Both the position numbers and the translations under genes were made by a program. A DNA stretch of 41,868 bases from Acidobacteriota bacterium. GTDB lineage: Bacteria > Acidobacteriota > Terriglobia > Bryobacterales > UBA6623. The notes beneath the pieces are model-generated. The model had not been told where the DNA came from, made no database searches, and saw nothing but the letters and a program-made list of their open reading frames with translations. Shown in pieces: positions 1 to 8,485 of this stretch (position 1 is its first letter; the number at the start of each line of letters is the position of its first letter). Location of the stretch: positions 1 to 41,868 of the forward strand of contig JAQBUE010000020.1 in the NCBI GenBank assembly GCA_027624045.1, given 5' to 3'.

Positions 1-459
1 CGTCTTCAGGATCATCTTGTATTGGAAACACTCCCTCCTTTCAGGATCATCTTGCATTGGACAACTCTTTTCCTGAAAGATGAGGAGCGTGACTGGTATA
101 AGACGGGCGACCTGGTCGTGGAAGATGCGGCGGGCGACTACTTGTTCCGGGGACGCCGTGACCGCATGGTGAAGAAGCGCGGCTTCCGGGTCGAGCTCGG
201 CGAGATCGAGGCTTGCCTGGATAGCCACCCCGACATCGGCAAGGCGGCGGTCATCGCGCTGCCGACTCAGGACGGTCTCGAGATCAAAGCGTTTGCGTCG
301 CCGCGAGCGAACGGCAAACTGTCGGTCATTGCTTTGAAGCGCTATTGCTCACAGCGCCTGCCGAGCTACATGGCCCCTGATAAGTTCTTATTTCCGCGGG
401 AGCTGCCGATGACGTCAACCGACAAGATCGATTACCAGAAGCTCAAGGAGCTGGACTGA
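1..459 (+). CDS. AMP-forming ligase, C-terminal part (cut by window edge)
   Basis: This is the carboxy-terminal end of an AMP-dependent synthetase/ligase (acyl- or aminoacyl-adenylating enzyme). The frame is open from base 1, so the gene enters from the left; the only internal start, TTG at 22, is unlikely to be real. Visible motifs are WYKTGDLV, the hinge RDRMVKKRGFRVELGEIE, and the A10-like PMTSTDKIDY with the Lys that normally contacts the carboxylate and AMP. The substrate-binding domain lies outside the window, so the substrate cannot be read. The stop overlaps the start of the acyl-CoA dehydrogenase by one base, implying translational coupling. Ligase plus dehydrogenase pairs occur in aminoacyl/prolyl-carrier-protein oxidation and in exopolysaccharide loci; which applies here is inference. 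The reading of the first 25 or so residues is affected by the short repeat. Confidence 0.8.
   Translation, partial: RLQDHLVLETLPPFRIILHWTTLFLKDEERDWYKTGDLVVEDAAGDYLFRGRRDRMVKKRGFRVELGEIEACLDSHPDIGKAAVIALPTQDGLEIKAFASPRANGKLSVIALKRYCSQRLPSYMAPDKFLFPRELPMTSTDKIDYQKLKELD
5..74. repeat. 35-bp imperfect tandem repeat at the window edge
   Basis: Two copies of a unit starting ttcaggatcatcttg lie at 5-39 and 40-74. The first 22 bases of each match with one difference (t20 versus c55), and both units end in tcct. The period of 35 is not a multiple of three, so the copies are read in different frames of the ligase gene. It may be a genuine small duplication or an assembly artefact at a contig end. Confidence 0.6.
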
Positions 460-1604
460 TGGATTTCTCGTGGTCAGACGAGCAACGCGAGATGTTTCAG
501 GCGGTGTCGGCGTTCGCGCGCAAGGAACTGAACGAAGGGTTGATCGAGCGCGACCGCGAAGCCGTCTTCAACCGTGCGGGCTGGAAGCAATGCGGTCAAG
601 TCGGGTTGCCGGGGCTGACCGTACCGGCTGAACTCGGCGGCACGGGGGCCGATGCGCTGACGGCCGTGGGTGTGCTCGAAAAACTAGGCTACGCCTGCCG
701 GGACAACGGTTTGACATTCTCGCTGAATGCGCATCTGTGGACTGCCTGCATGCCGCTAGCCGAGTTCGGTACCGACGAGCAGAAGCGGAAATTCCTGCCC
801 GGCCTGTGCGGCGGCGAATGGATCGGCGGCAACGCGATGAGCGAACCGGGTTCGGGCTCGGATGCGTTTAGTATGCGCACCACGGCCGAGAAACGCCAGG
901 GACGCTACGTTCTCAACGGCGGTAAGACGTGGGTCACCAATGCGCCGGTGGCGGATGTTCTTGTCGTCTACGCGACCATCGATAGGGCCAAGGGAGCCGC
1001 GGGAGTAACGGCGTTTCTGGTTGAGAAAGGCACGCCGGGTTTTACGGTGGGCCGCAAGCTCGACAAGATGGGACTGCGAACCTCGCCCATGGCTGAGGTA
1101 TTCTTCGATAACTGCGAAATCCCCGAAGAGAACCTTCTGGGCAAAGAGGGCTCGGGCAGCCAGCTCTTCACGCGCTCGATGACCTGGGAGCGGGGGTGCA
1201 TCCTGGCATCAGCCGTGGGCTCGATGCAGCGGCTGCTCGAAACCTCGATCAAGCATGCGCGAGAACGCAAGCAGTTCGGGCAGGCGATCGGCAAGTTCCA
1301 ACAAGTGTCGTCAAAGATCGTCGACATGAAACTGCGTCTCGAAACAGCGCGCCGCCTGCTTTACCACACCGCCTGGCTGCGGGACCAAGGCAAGAGCAGC
1401 GTGATGGAGGCGGCGCTCGTCAAACTGCATATCAGCGAGGCGTGGGTGAAGACGTGCGAAGACACAATCCAGATCCACGGCGGCTATGGCTACATGACCG
1501 AGAGCGAAATCGAGCGTGAGTTACGCGACGCGATCGGCAGCCGTATTTATTCGGGCACGAGCGAAATCCAGCGCAATCTGATCGCGGCCCTGCTCGGATT
1601 GTAG
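459..1604 (+). CDS. Acyl-CoA dehydrogenase family flavoprotein
   Basis: A 381-residue, full-length acyl-CoA dehydrogenase (FAD-dependent alpha,beta-desaturation of an acyl thioester, cytoplasmic). It has the FAD/substrate signature AMSEPGSGSD (126-135), KTWVTN, the C-terminal helix motif RERKQFGQAIGKFQ and IHGGYGYMTE. The catalytic Glu of medium/short-chain enzymes, in the YEGTSQIQ motif, is Ser here (S365 in IYSGTSEIQ). A Glu at residue 244 (TWERG) sits where isovaleryl-CoA and long-chain dehydrogenases carry their base, so the enzyme is probably active with the alternative geometry. It starts with ATG overlapping the ligase stop. The partner ligase suggests a carrier-protein- or CoA-bound substrate made by that ligase. 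The family is certain; the substrate is unknown. Confidence 0.9.
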   Translation: MDFSWSDEQREMFQAVSAFARKELNEGLIERDREAVFNRAGWKQCGQVGLPGLTVPAELGGTGADALTAVGVLEKLGYACRDNGLTFSLNAHLWTACMPLAEFGTDEQKRKFLPGLCGGEWIGGNAMSEPGSGSDAFSMRTTAEKRQGRYVLNGGKTWVTNAPVADVLVVYATIDRAKGAAGVTAFLVEKGTPGFTVGRKLDKMGLRTSPMAEVFFDNCEIPEENLLGKEGSGSQLFTRSMTWERGCILASAVGSMQRLLETSIKHARERKQFGQAIGKFQQVSSKIVDMKLRLETARRLLYHTAWLRDQGKSSVMEAALVKLHISEAWVKTCEDTIQIHGGYGYMTESEIERELRDAIGSRIYSGTSEIQRNLIAALLGL

Positions 1605-1673
1605 AGTCAGCCGGAGGAGTTTCCGGGTCGGCGTTTCGCGCCGCACGGACTGGCCGGCCGCGTCAAGTCAAGA

Positions 1674-1682
1674 TGCTACAAT
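1674..1682 (+). promoter_or_regulatory. Extended -10 promoter candidate for rmlD
   Basis: TGcTACAAT forms an extended -10 element (TGn plus TACAAT, five of six to consensus) 55 bases before the rmlD ATG. No good -35 is seen, which extended -10 promoters can tolerate. Confidence 0.4.
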
Positions 1683-1737
1683 CTCCGTTCATGTTCGGGG
1701 AGGTCCGGGTGCTCCCGGTCTGCTTTGGATCCCATCG

Positions 1738-2619
1738 ATGCGCGCAATCATACTAGGAGCCGGCGGACAACTCGGATACGAACTCGTCTCGGATCTTAGC
1801 GCCCGCGGCCACGAGGTCGTCGCGCTCGGCCGCGAGCAACTCGACATCACAAATCCCGATCGAGTCGCCCGCGGGATCAAGGGGCACGAGCCCGATTGGG
1901 TCATCAACGCCGCAGCTTACAACAAAGTTGACTTAGCCGAGAAAGAACCGCAAGTGGCGATGGAGGTCAATGGCTTGGCCGTTCGTTCGCTGGCGGCCGC
2001 TTGCGGCGAAGCCAACGCCACGTTCGTTCACTTTTCGACCGACCACGTTTTCGACGGCACAAAGACCGAACCCTACACCGAGGCGGATCTGCCCAGCCCG
2101 CCGTCTGCCTACGCGGTTTCGAAACTCGCGGGTGAATTTTATGCGCGGATTTACTGCGAGAACCTATATCTGTTTCGCGTCGCCGGCGTATTCGGCCCCG
2201 CCGGACGCTACACGCGGCACGGCAATTTCCCTGAGTTGATACTGCGGAAGGCGCGTGAAGGGAGTCCCTTGAACGTCGTGGAGGATTTTTTCGTCGCGCC
2301 CACCTACGCGCCCGCATTGGCGGCACGCGTGATCGATGCCCTCGAAAAGAAGATCCCCTTCGGTCTTTATCACATCGGTGGCGGCGTTTCGATTTCCTGG
2401 TACCACTGGGCGTTGAAGATTCTTGACCAAACCGGACTGCGGGCCAAGATCCAGCCGACCAATCACCGCGAGTACAAGACCCCGGCCCGGCGTCCGCGAT
2501 ACGCGGGCCTTTCCAACGCCAAAATCGAGGCAGCAGGCATCAGCCCGATGCCTTCGCTCGACGATGCGGTCACAGAATATCTTCGCCGCCGCGAGAAAGT
2601 CCAACCGCCCAAGCAATAG
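1738..2619 (+). CDS. rmlD: dTDP-4-dehydrorhamnose reductase
   Basis: A 293-residue short-chain dehydrogenase/reductase of the RmlD/RfbD family, which reduces dTDP-4-keto-L-rhamnose to dTDP-L-rhamnose with NAD(P)H. The N-terminal Rossmann motif is GAGGQLG. NAAAYNKVDLAEKEP, FSTDHVFDG, and the catalytic YAVSK (Tyr-x-x-x-Lys) are all in place. The length is normal. It stands apart from rmlC and rmlB, which lie about 18 kb downstream; rmlA is not in this window. Its stop codon directly abuts the hicB stop on the other strand. The product would feed rhamnose into the surface polysaccharide handled by the sugar transferase and ligase genes near 34.5-37.2 kb. Confidence 0.93.
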   Translation: MRAIILGAGGQLGYELVSDLSARGHEVVALGREQLDITNPDRVARGIKGHEPDWVINAAAYNKVDLAEKEPQVAMEVNGLAVRSLAAACGEANATFVHFSTDHVFDGTKTEPYTEADLPSPPSAYAVSKLAGEFYARIYCENLYLFRVAGVFGPAGRYTRHGNFPELILRKAREGSPLNVVEDFFVAPTYAPALAARVIDALEKKIPFGLYHIGGGVSISWYHWALKILDQTGLRAKIQPTNHREYKTPARRPRYAGLSNAKIEAAGISPMPSLDDAVTEYLRRREKVQPPKQ

Positions 2620-3054
2620 CTAGGCGGCGTCCTGCACCGCAATAACGAGGTGCTTCCCTAGGGCGGCGAGAGCCGTTTGCAGGCGCACCGACTTCGTCGC
2701 GTGATGGGGGTCCAGCATCCGGCGTACCACGGTCTCGCGCACACCCAGCCGTCGCGCAAGCTCGCTGTTGTTGACGCCCCGTTCTCTCATGGCCAGATAC
2801 AGCGCAAGTTTTCCCGCGATCCAAAACGGCACGGCGACCGGCCGCTGTCCTCTCTTGATTCGCGACGGCCTGGGGATCTCTTGTTTGTCCGCCATACGAA
2901 ACGCAACGGCACTACCCAGGCAATCGGCGGCTTCGTTCAGCGCTTCGTCCAGGTCTTTGCCGTCGGTATGCGCTTCTCGGAAGTCAGGAAAATCCACGAC
3001 AAACCGGCCTGCCTCGTCGCGCCGAAAGCGGGCGGGATAGGAGAAAGTAAACAT
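2620..3054 (-). CDS. hicB: HicB-like antitoxin
   Basis: A 144-residue HicB-family antitoxin. The N-terminal half has the degraded RNase-H-like HicB fold (FTFSYPARF, FVVDFPDF, then HTDGKDLDEALNEAADCL). The C-terminal part is a helix-turn-helix (NNSELARRLGVRETVVRRML) for operator binding. I place the start at the ATG at 3054, eight bases after the hicA stop. The same frame stays open to 3216, but those upstream residues belong to the broken hicA reading frame rather than to HicB. The normal role is to bind HicA and repress the hicAB promoter. Since hicA is disrupted, this may be an orphan antitoxin or a free regulator. Confidence 0.82.
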   Translation of the reverse strand: MFTFSYPARFRRDEAGRFVVDFPDFREAHTDGKDLDEALNEAADCLGSAVAFRMADKQEIPRPSRIKRGQRPVAVPFWIAGKLALYLAMRERGVNNSELARRLGVRETVVRRMLDPHHATKSVRLQTALAALGKHLVIAVQDAA

Positions 3055-3062
3055 GGCTGCTC

Positions 3063-3271
3063 TCACAAATCCTGCGGATCGATTCCAAGGTCTCGGCACA
3101 TCCGGCGAAGCAAACCAGGACCAATCTCCTTGTTGCGATCCTTTACGATCGTAGACCGCGAACCGGTAGACTTTCCCGTGACTGCCCTTGCCCTTCTTCT
3201 CGACGAAGTCAAACAAGACTCCCCGCCGCCGTGCGACATCGCGCGCGGCGCAGGAACTGCCCCGCGGTCAC
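3063..3271 (-). pseudogene. hicA: HicA-like toxin, disrupted by two frameshifts
   Basis: Three reading frames in succession spell one HicA-like mRNA interferase of about 70 residues. It begins at GTG 3271 with MTAGQFLRRAR, shifts frame in the run cgccgcgcgcg (about 3236-3247), continues DVARRRGVLFDFVEKKG and GKGSHGKVYR, then shifts again at ccgg (about 3162-3165). It ends STIVKDRNKEIGPGLL and RRMCRDLGIDPQDL. The catalytic His (GSHG) and the family's VKDRxKEIGxGLL block are recognisable. Both shifts are explained by loss of two bases each (one CG unit, one GG). This is either genuine decay or sequencing error. Gene order hicA-hicB is normal. Confidence 0.72.
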
Positions 3272-3277
3272 GGTTTG

Positions 3278-3306
3278 ATATTCGCACACTAATGTACGAA
3301 GTGCAA
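3278..3306 (-). promoter_or_regulatory. Possible hicAB promoter
   Basis: On the minus strand TTGCAC (3306-3301), 17 bases, then GAATAT (3283-3278) precede the hicA GTG by six bases. Both hexamers match consensus only partly. Confidence 0.25.
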
Positions 3307-3453
3307 TGCAGGTCAGCGCTGAGCCTTCTGTGTGCGACGAGCACGGATGTCGCAACCCAAGCCCAAATGCCCACGCTGCCCAACCGCTATTGTTGTCGTG
3401 GACGGCTTGGTGCTAGGATTACAGTGGGTTTGTTGTATCTAGACCCGTCGTCT

Positions 3454-5475
3454 ATGACCGTAAAGAACTTTCTGGCGCTGGCTGTTCTCTGCGCTCCCGC
3501 AGCGCTTTTGCTGACCGTTTGGCCGGCTGGCGGCGTCGAAGCTGCGCGCATCGACAACGATTTTTTCGCCGAGAAGCTGTATCCAGTTCTCGACCAGGCG
3601 CAATGCCGGCTCTGCCATGGCGAGAAGGGGGTCGCGTCAACGACCCGCTTGGAGTTCCCCAATGAAGACGCGCCGCCGGCCCAGATCATGCAATTCGGGC
3701 TCGGGCTCGCCAAGTTCATCGACCCGTTGAACCCGCAAAACTCGCTGCTGTTCCGCAAGCCGACCAACCGCGAGCAGCATACCGGTGGCGAACGCATCAA
3801 GCGAGGCAGCGACGAAGAGAAGATTCTGCTGTCGTGGATCGGCCGGCTCAGCGAACTCTCGACCGAAGAGCGAAGTGCCGCGCTGGCCTCGTCGCTGACG
3901 CACAAAGACAGCGCTTACGATGGCGTGATGCGGCGTCTCACGCACAGCCAATACAACAACACGCTGCGCGACCTGCTCGGCGACCAGACCCGCCCCGCGA
4001 ACCACTTTCCGCCTGAAGACTACATGCATGGCTTCAAGAATCAGGCGGAAGGTCAGAGTGTGCCGCCATTGCTGGCGGAGGCTTACGGCGCGGCGGCCGA
4101 GAAGCTCGCCCGCAACACCTTTCGCGGCGGAGACCGCAACAACTTGGTTCCCTGCACGCCCGCGTCCGCGAACGACGCGGCATGCCGCGCGAAGTTCCTG
4201 CGCGGCTTTGGGCAGCGCGCCTTTCGGCGGCCCCTGGCGGACGAAGAAATTGCGCAATACGATGCCCTCTTCCAGCGGGAAGCGAATGAGAACGGTGACT
4301 TCCTGCGCGGAGCGCAGATCGTCGTTGAGGCGATGCTGCAATCGCCGCACTTCCTATTCCGCATGGAGCGCGGCCCCGACGGCCCTTGGTACTCCTACGA
4401 GACCACGTCGCGACTGTCGTACTTTCTATGGGACACGATGCCCGACGACAGGCTGTTCGCTCTCGCCGAGGCCGGCAATCTCGCCACCCCGGAACAAGTA
4501 GAAGAAACTACGCGCACGATGCTGGACGATCCGCGCTCCCGCAAGTCGATGGAGGAGTTCCTGGGGCAGTGGTTGCGCTTCGACCGTGTCCTGAGCACGA
4601 TCCGCGACCGCCGCCTGTACCGCGCGTTCAGTTCCGAGCTCGCCGCCGCCATGACCGAGGAAACGAAGCGTCTTTTCAGTCACCTTGTCTGGGACGATGG
4701 CAATTTCATGGACTTCCTCAAGGCCGATTACGGGTTCGTCAGCACCGATCTCGCTGAACTCTACGAACTCCCCGAGCCTGATGAGCAGTTCGCCCGCGTC
4801 GATTTCCCGGCCGACAGCGGCCGCGGGGGTGTGTTCGGGGAGGCGATGTTTCTCACCGTCACGAGCAAGCCCTCCGACACGTCGCCGACCGAGCGCGGCC
4901 TGTACGTCCGCGAGCATTTTCTGTGCCAGGATGTGCCGCCGCCGCCGCCCGGCCTGAACACCTCGCTGCCGCCGGTCACCGATGAGAAGCCGATGACGAA
5001 CCGTGAAAGATTATCGGTTCATCTTAACAATGAGTCTTGCGCAAGTTGCCATCGCCTGATCGACCCCATCGGCTTCGGTTTCGAGCACTACGACGCCATC
5101 GGACGCTACAGGGACAAGCACAACCTGACGATCTACCCTACCCGCGACGAGACAATGAAGGGCCTCAAGAAAGAGGAGACAAAGTACGAGTTGCCCATCG
5201 ACGCGTCGGCCGGCGTGACGGGCATCCGTGATTCATCTTTCTCGACCCCCAAAGAGTTGGGCGAGGTTCTCGCCAAGGAACCAAGCTGCCAGAAGTGTAT
5301 CGTGCGGCAGATCTTCCGCTACGCCATGGGACGGCAGGAATCGGCGGAAGACCGCGCCACGATTGAGCGTCTCTACGCCGACTTTCGAGATTCCGGCTTC
5401 CGGTTCCGCGAACTCATCATCTCGTTAGCCACATCGGAAGTTTTCAGAGGAGCGCAAAGCCATGCAACTCCGTAA
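3454..5475 (+). CDS. DUF1592/DUF1588/DUF1585 domain protein with two CxxCH motifs
   Basis: A 673-residue exported protein of the planctomycete-type multi-domain family. The start ATG 3454 gives a clear signal peptide ([15 protein letters not shown], then hydrophobic to about residue 30). The frame extends upstream to 2677, but that part covers the hicAB locus and is not coding. Domain order: cytochrome-like CRLCH (51-55), DUF1587 ([17 protein letters not shown]), DUF1595 ([12 protein letters not shown]), DUF1592 ([28 protein letters not shown]), DUF1588 ([17 protein letters not shown]) with CASCH (529-533), and DUF1585 near the end ([10 protein letters not shown]). The two CxxCH motifs suggest c-type haem binding. 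It overlaps the DUF1552 gene by 14 bases, and the two are regularly paired in PVC and acidobacterial genomes. Biochemical function is unknown; a periplasmic redox role is inferred. Confidence 0.9.
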   Translation: MTVKNFLALAVLCAPAALLLTVWPAGGVEAARIDNDFFAEKLYPVLDQAQCRLCHGEKGVASTTRLEFPNEDAPPAQIMQFGLGLAKFIDPLNPQNSLLFRKPTNREQHTGGERIKRGSDEEKILLSWIGRLSELSTEERSAALASSLTHKDSAYDGVMRRLTHSQYNNTLRDLLGDQTRPANHFPPEDYMHGFKNQAEGQSVPPLLAEAYGAAAEKLARNTFRGGDRNNLVPCTPASANDAACRAKFLRGFGQRAFRRPLADEEIAQYDALFQREANENGDFLRGAQIVVEAMLQSPHFLFRMERGPDGPWYSYETTSRLSYFLWDTMPDDRLFALAEAGNLATPEQVEETTRTMLDDPRSRKSMEEFLGQWLRFDRVLSTIRDRRLYRAFSSELAAAMTEETKRLFSHLVWDDGNFMDFLKADYGFVSTDLAELYELPEPDEQFARVDFPADSGRGGVFGEAMFLTVTSKPSDTSPTERGLYVREHFLCQDVPPPPPGLNTSLPPVTDEKPMTNRERLSVHLNNESCASCHRLIDPIGFGFEHYDAIGRYRDKHNLTIYPTRDETMKGLKKEETKYELPIDASAGVTGIRDSSFSTPKELGEVLAKEPSCQKCIVRQIFRYAMGRQESAEDRATIERLYADFRDSGFRFRELIISLATSEVFRGAQSHATP

Positions 5476-6772
5476 TTCATTGTCTCGACGAAGCTTACTG
5501 CGCGGCCTCGGGGTCGCTGGTGCCGCGGTACGGGTCGGCCTGCCGGCGCTTGACGCGATGTTCAACAGCAGCGGCAACGCTTACGCCGCAACGTCGCGGC
5601 TCGGCTCCGCCCCGATTGAGTCGCGCTTCGTCCTGTGGTTCAATGGCAACGGCATCATCGAAAGATTTTGGATTCCGCGCGAGACGGGCGCCGACTACCA
5701 GATCACGCCCTGCCTGACGCCGCTGGCGCCGCATCGCAAGGACGTTCATATCATCACCGGACTCGACAGCCCGGCTGCGCGCCTGCCCGGCCCCGGCAAC
5801 GACCATCACCGCTCGATGAGCGCCCTGATGTCGGGTACGTCGTTCACCGGACGCGGCTCCGGCGGGCCGTCGGTCGATCAGGTGATCGCCAACAAGATCG
5901 GGCGTGACTCACGCTTCCGCTCGATCCAGGTCGGCGTCTGCCAGGAATCCTTCGGCGAGAGCGTGCAGCGCAACATGAGTTGGGCCGACCGTGACCGCCC
6001 GCTGCCGCCCGAGATGATTCCGCAACGGCTCTTCGACCGCCTGTTCGGCACAAAGGACGAACACTGGATCGACCGCAAGAAGAGTGTGCTCGACGCCGTG
6101 CGTGACGACGCCTCCACGCTCGAGGGGCAGCTCGGTCAGCACGACAAAGCGCGCCTGGACGAGTATCTCTCCTCTGTGCGCGACGTTGAGCGCTCCATTG
6201 CCAGCCTGCCGCCCGAGTACAGCGAGGTTGTCGAGCGGCCGTCCGAGGGGGGCGACCTTAAGGACTGGCCGCGTATCGCCAAGCTTCAGACCGACCTGAT
6301 GGTCCACGCCATGGCCTCGGGCCAAACGCGCGTGGCATCGTACATGCTCACCAAATGCCAGGGCCTTTCACGGTTCCCGTGGCTTGGCCATACAGCCTGG
6401 CGGCACCACGAATATACGCACGGCGATGTCGAAACTGCCAGTGGCCAGCGCATCCTGCGTGACATCAACCGCTGGCACGTCGAGGAGTTCGCCTACCTGA
6501 TCGCTAAGTTGAAGTCGATGCCGGAAGGCGACGGCACACTGTTCGACAACACCTGCCTTACCTATGTCCACGAGCACGCCGAAGCCAATGCTCACAAGAA
6601 TAGCGGCTTGTCGCTGATCGTCGCCGGCGGTCTGGGCGGGCTGAAGACCGGGCTGCACAGCCGTGTGACGGGCACCATCGGCGATCTCTATTTGACCATC
6701 GCGCGCGAGATTTTCAAAACCGACGTGGAGACTTTCCCGACGGCAGGAAAGAAACTAGCCGAGATTGTCTGA
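5462..6772 (+). CDS. DUF1552 domain-containing Tat-exported protein
   Basis: A 436-residue DUF1552 protein. The N terminus [15 protein letters not shown] is a twin-arginine signal, so it is probably folded in the cytoplasm and exported. Family landmarks include [10 protein letters not shown], the [14 protein letters not shown] block, [10 protein letters not shown], and a C-terminal [10 protein letters not shown] / [13 protein letters not shown] region rich in His. The start ATG 5462 lies within the end of the preceding gene and has AGGAG seven bases upstream. Translation is therefore coupled to the haem-motif partner. Function is unassigned; the consistent pairing suggests one exported complex. 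The His clusters would suit metal binding, but that is inference. Confidence 0.9.
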   Translation: MQLRNSLSRRSLLRGLGVAGAAVRVGLPALDAMFNSSGNAYAATSRLGSAPIESRFVLWFNGNGIIERFWIPRETGADYQITPCLTPLAPHRKDVHIITGLDSPAARLPGPGNDHHRSMSALMSGTSFTGRGSGGPSVDQVIANKIGRDSRFRSIQVGVCQESFGESVQRNMSWADRDRPLPPEMIPQRLFDRLFGTKDEHWIDRKKSVLDAVRDDASTLEGQLGQHDKARLDEYLSSVRDVERSIASLPPEYSEVVERPSEGGDLKDWPRIAKLQTDLMVHAMASGQTRVASYMLTKCQGLSRFPWLGHTAWRHHEYTHGDVETASGQRILRDINRWHVEEFAYLIAKLKSMPEGDGTLFDNTCLTYVHEHAEANAHKNSGLSLIVAGGLGGLKTGLHSRVTGTIGDLYLTIAREIFKTDVETFPTAGKKLAEIV

Positions 6773-7132
6773 TCTGTAAATCACTGAGCAGTCATACCGG
6801 AAAAGCACGGCAGCCTACAGTACCTCAGCGCCCCCAATGGTACTTGCGTTTCGTTGGTCCACCAGCGGCGCTGTGAGTTGTGACATCGGCCGAAAGGCAT
6901 AGTACTCTCCGTCGACAGGCTGCGGAGACGGAATTCAAATCGCAGAACCTAAACCGCTTAGGTCATTTGGACGCCTGCCACGCGGGGTCCTGCCCCCTTA
7001 CGACTCTTAAGTCTTCGGCGTGAACACTAGGGCGATTCTCGCCCCGTGATTCGTGCGCCCGCCCCGTTGTCGCGCCCTAACCATAGTCCTAGCCTTGACT
7101 TTAGGGGACAAGAAGGTCCGCCGGAGGATACT
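6773..7132. other. 360-bp intergenic leader upstream of the first tad-like operon
   Basis: No gene is seen. It holds a possible hairpin TCCGTC/GACGGA (6908-6913 with 6927-6932), a perfect dyad ACCTAA-5-TTAGGT (6947-6963), and the segment 6976-7006. That segment resembles the sigma-54 promoter of the opposing tad-like operon but has a C in place of the second invariant G and three extra spacer bases. The SD GGAGG at 7123-7127 precedes the GTG at 7133. Confidence 0.5.
6947..6963. promoter_or_regulatory. Dyad ACCTAA-N5-TTAGGT upstream of tadG-like gene
   Basis: A perfect 6-bp inverted repeat with a 5-base centre, 170 bases before the GTG of the first tadG-like gene. It shares a TTAG/CTAA core with the dyad upstream of the opposing operon. 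It could be an activator site or a small hairpin. Confidence 0.3.
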
Positions 7133-8434
7133 GTGCATTTGAATCGAAGCAGGAGCGGCATCGCGTTGCCAATGATGGCCGTTCTGACAACTGCATTTCT
7201 TGCATTTCTGGGTTTGGTATTCGACACGGGCTACATGGTCTACAAGAAGCGGACCATGCAGGCCGCAGCCGATGCCGCCGCTATTGACGGCGCGTACGAG
7301 ACGCTACGCCTAAACAATAGCCGGATTACGAGCGCCGGCAAGTATAGCGCGCGAATCAACGGCTACACCGACGGAGTCGCCGATGTGACGGTTTTGATTA
7401 ATAACCCACCTGCGGCCGGCCCCAATCAGAACGCTCAGCATGTGGAAGCCATTGTCAGCCAGACATCACCGACGTTCTTTCTGGGGATACTGGGAATCGG
7501 CTCGACGGATGTGTCGGCACGTGCCGTGGCGGGCTGGCGCAACGCGGGTGACTTCTGTGTCCTCGCGCTGGACCCGGGGAATAGTTTGGACGCGCTGCTG
7601 GTTTCGGGAACAGCCGGTGTCAGCGCGGATTGCGGCTTCCGTTCGAACTCCTGCTTCACTGACGGCGACCCCACCGGTGGGAGCGCTTCCTTCCGCGTGA
7701 AGGGCACGTCGGGTTTGCAGCTCACGGCGACTCCTCAGCCACAGGCCGTTGCCTGTGGAGATATCAGGGAACAAGGTAGCGCAATCGTCGATCCTCATCT
7801 GATCACGGACGCCGCCACGGAACCCGACCCGTTCGCTGGACTGACGCAACCGACGGTGCCTGGGACCGCCGACTGGACTGACTTGCCGACGATCAACGGG
7901 ATCGTGACATTGAACCCCGGCTACTATGCCTCTACTGATGGCTCCGAAGCGATACAGATTACCGGCGGGACCGTCACCTTCAATGCTGGGCTCTACATCG
8001 TCGAGGGACTGCGGATTACCGGCGGCACGGTGACAGCGGCGGACGCGACTTTCTTTAACACTGGCGCCGAGACGACATTCCACATCGGCGGCAACGCGAC
8101 CATTGATTTCAACGCGCGGTCGATCGACGACTCGCCGGTGGACAACCAGCACATCCTGTTTTGGTGTGATGCCAACTCTCCCACCCTTGATGGCAGCGGC
8201 GATCCTATTGAGCACCAGTTTCGTGGTACTGCCGCCGACAACCTGACGGGAGTCATCTACTGCCCGACACAGCACACGGATTGGGCCGGCACCTATGACT
8301 CCTCCAACGGAGAGTGGGGCATGATCGTATCCAACACGATCGAGTTCACGGGAGACAGCGGCGTCAACATCGTCGGGCCTCCGCCGACAGTCATTCAAGA
8401 TCTCGATCTACAAACGATCGCGATGAAGGAATAG
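7133..8434 (+). CDS. TadG-like pilus/minor-pilin family protein
   Basis: A 433-residue TadE/TadG-like protein. I choose GTG 7133 because GGAGG stands five bases upstream; the frame stays open to 7046 but that extension lacks family features. After a short basic stretch (NRSRSG) there is one membrane helix (IALPMMAVLTTAFLAFLGLV) followed by FDTGYMVYKKRTMQAAADAAA, the classic start of TadG proteins. The large exported part has repeating short strands (QITGGTVTF, RITGGTVTAA) that look like a beta-helix, and ends with a CPTQHTDWAG / GMIVSNTIEF block conserved in its paralogue at 11214-12419. It is first of a tadG-tadE-tadE operon and probably acts at the cell envelope in Flp-type pilus assembly or as a surface minor pilin. 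No tad motor genes are in the window. Confidence 0.85.
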   Translation: MHLNRSRSGIALPMMAVLTTAFLAFLGLVFDTGYMVYKKRTMQAAADAAAIDGAYETLRLNNSRITSAGKYSARINGYTDGVADVTVLINNPPAAGPNQNAQHVEAIVSQTSPTFFLGILGIGSTDVSARAVAGWRNAGDFCVLALDPGNSLDALLVSGTAGVSADCGFRSNSCFTDGDPTGGSASFRVKGTSGLQLTATPQPQAVACGDIREQGSAIVDPHLITDAATEPDPFAGLTQPTVPGTADWTDLPTINGIVTLNPGYYASTDGSEAIQITGGTVTFNAGLYIVEGLRITGGTVTAADATFFNTGAETTFHIGGNATIDFNARSIDDSPVDNQHILFWCDANSPTLDGSGDPIEHQFRGTAADNLTGVIYCPTQHTDWAGTYDSSNGEWGMIVSNTIEFTGDSGVNIVGPPPTVIQDLDLQTIAMKE

Positions 8435-8485
8435 CAATTGACCGCATCGAGAAACGCATCAAGAAATGGAGTGGAGTAAATTGCC

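Noticed and set aside
3055..3216. N-terminal extension of hicB
   Set aside because: These residues match HicA (GKGSHGKVYR) in the first part and a shifted frame in the rest; they arise from the frameshift, not from a HicA-HicB fusion.
2677..3453. Open frame continuous with the DUF1592-type gene upstream of its ATG at 3454
   Set aside because: It runs antisense through hicB and hicA, has no family features, and a signal peptide begins at 3454.
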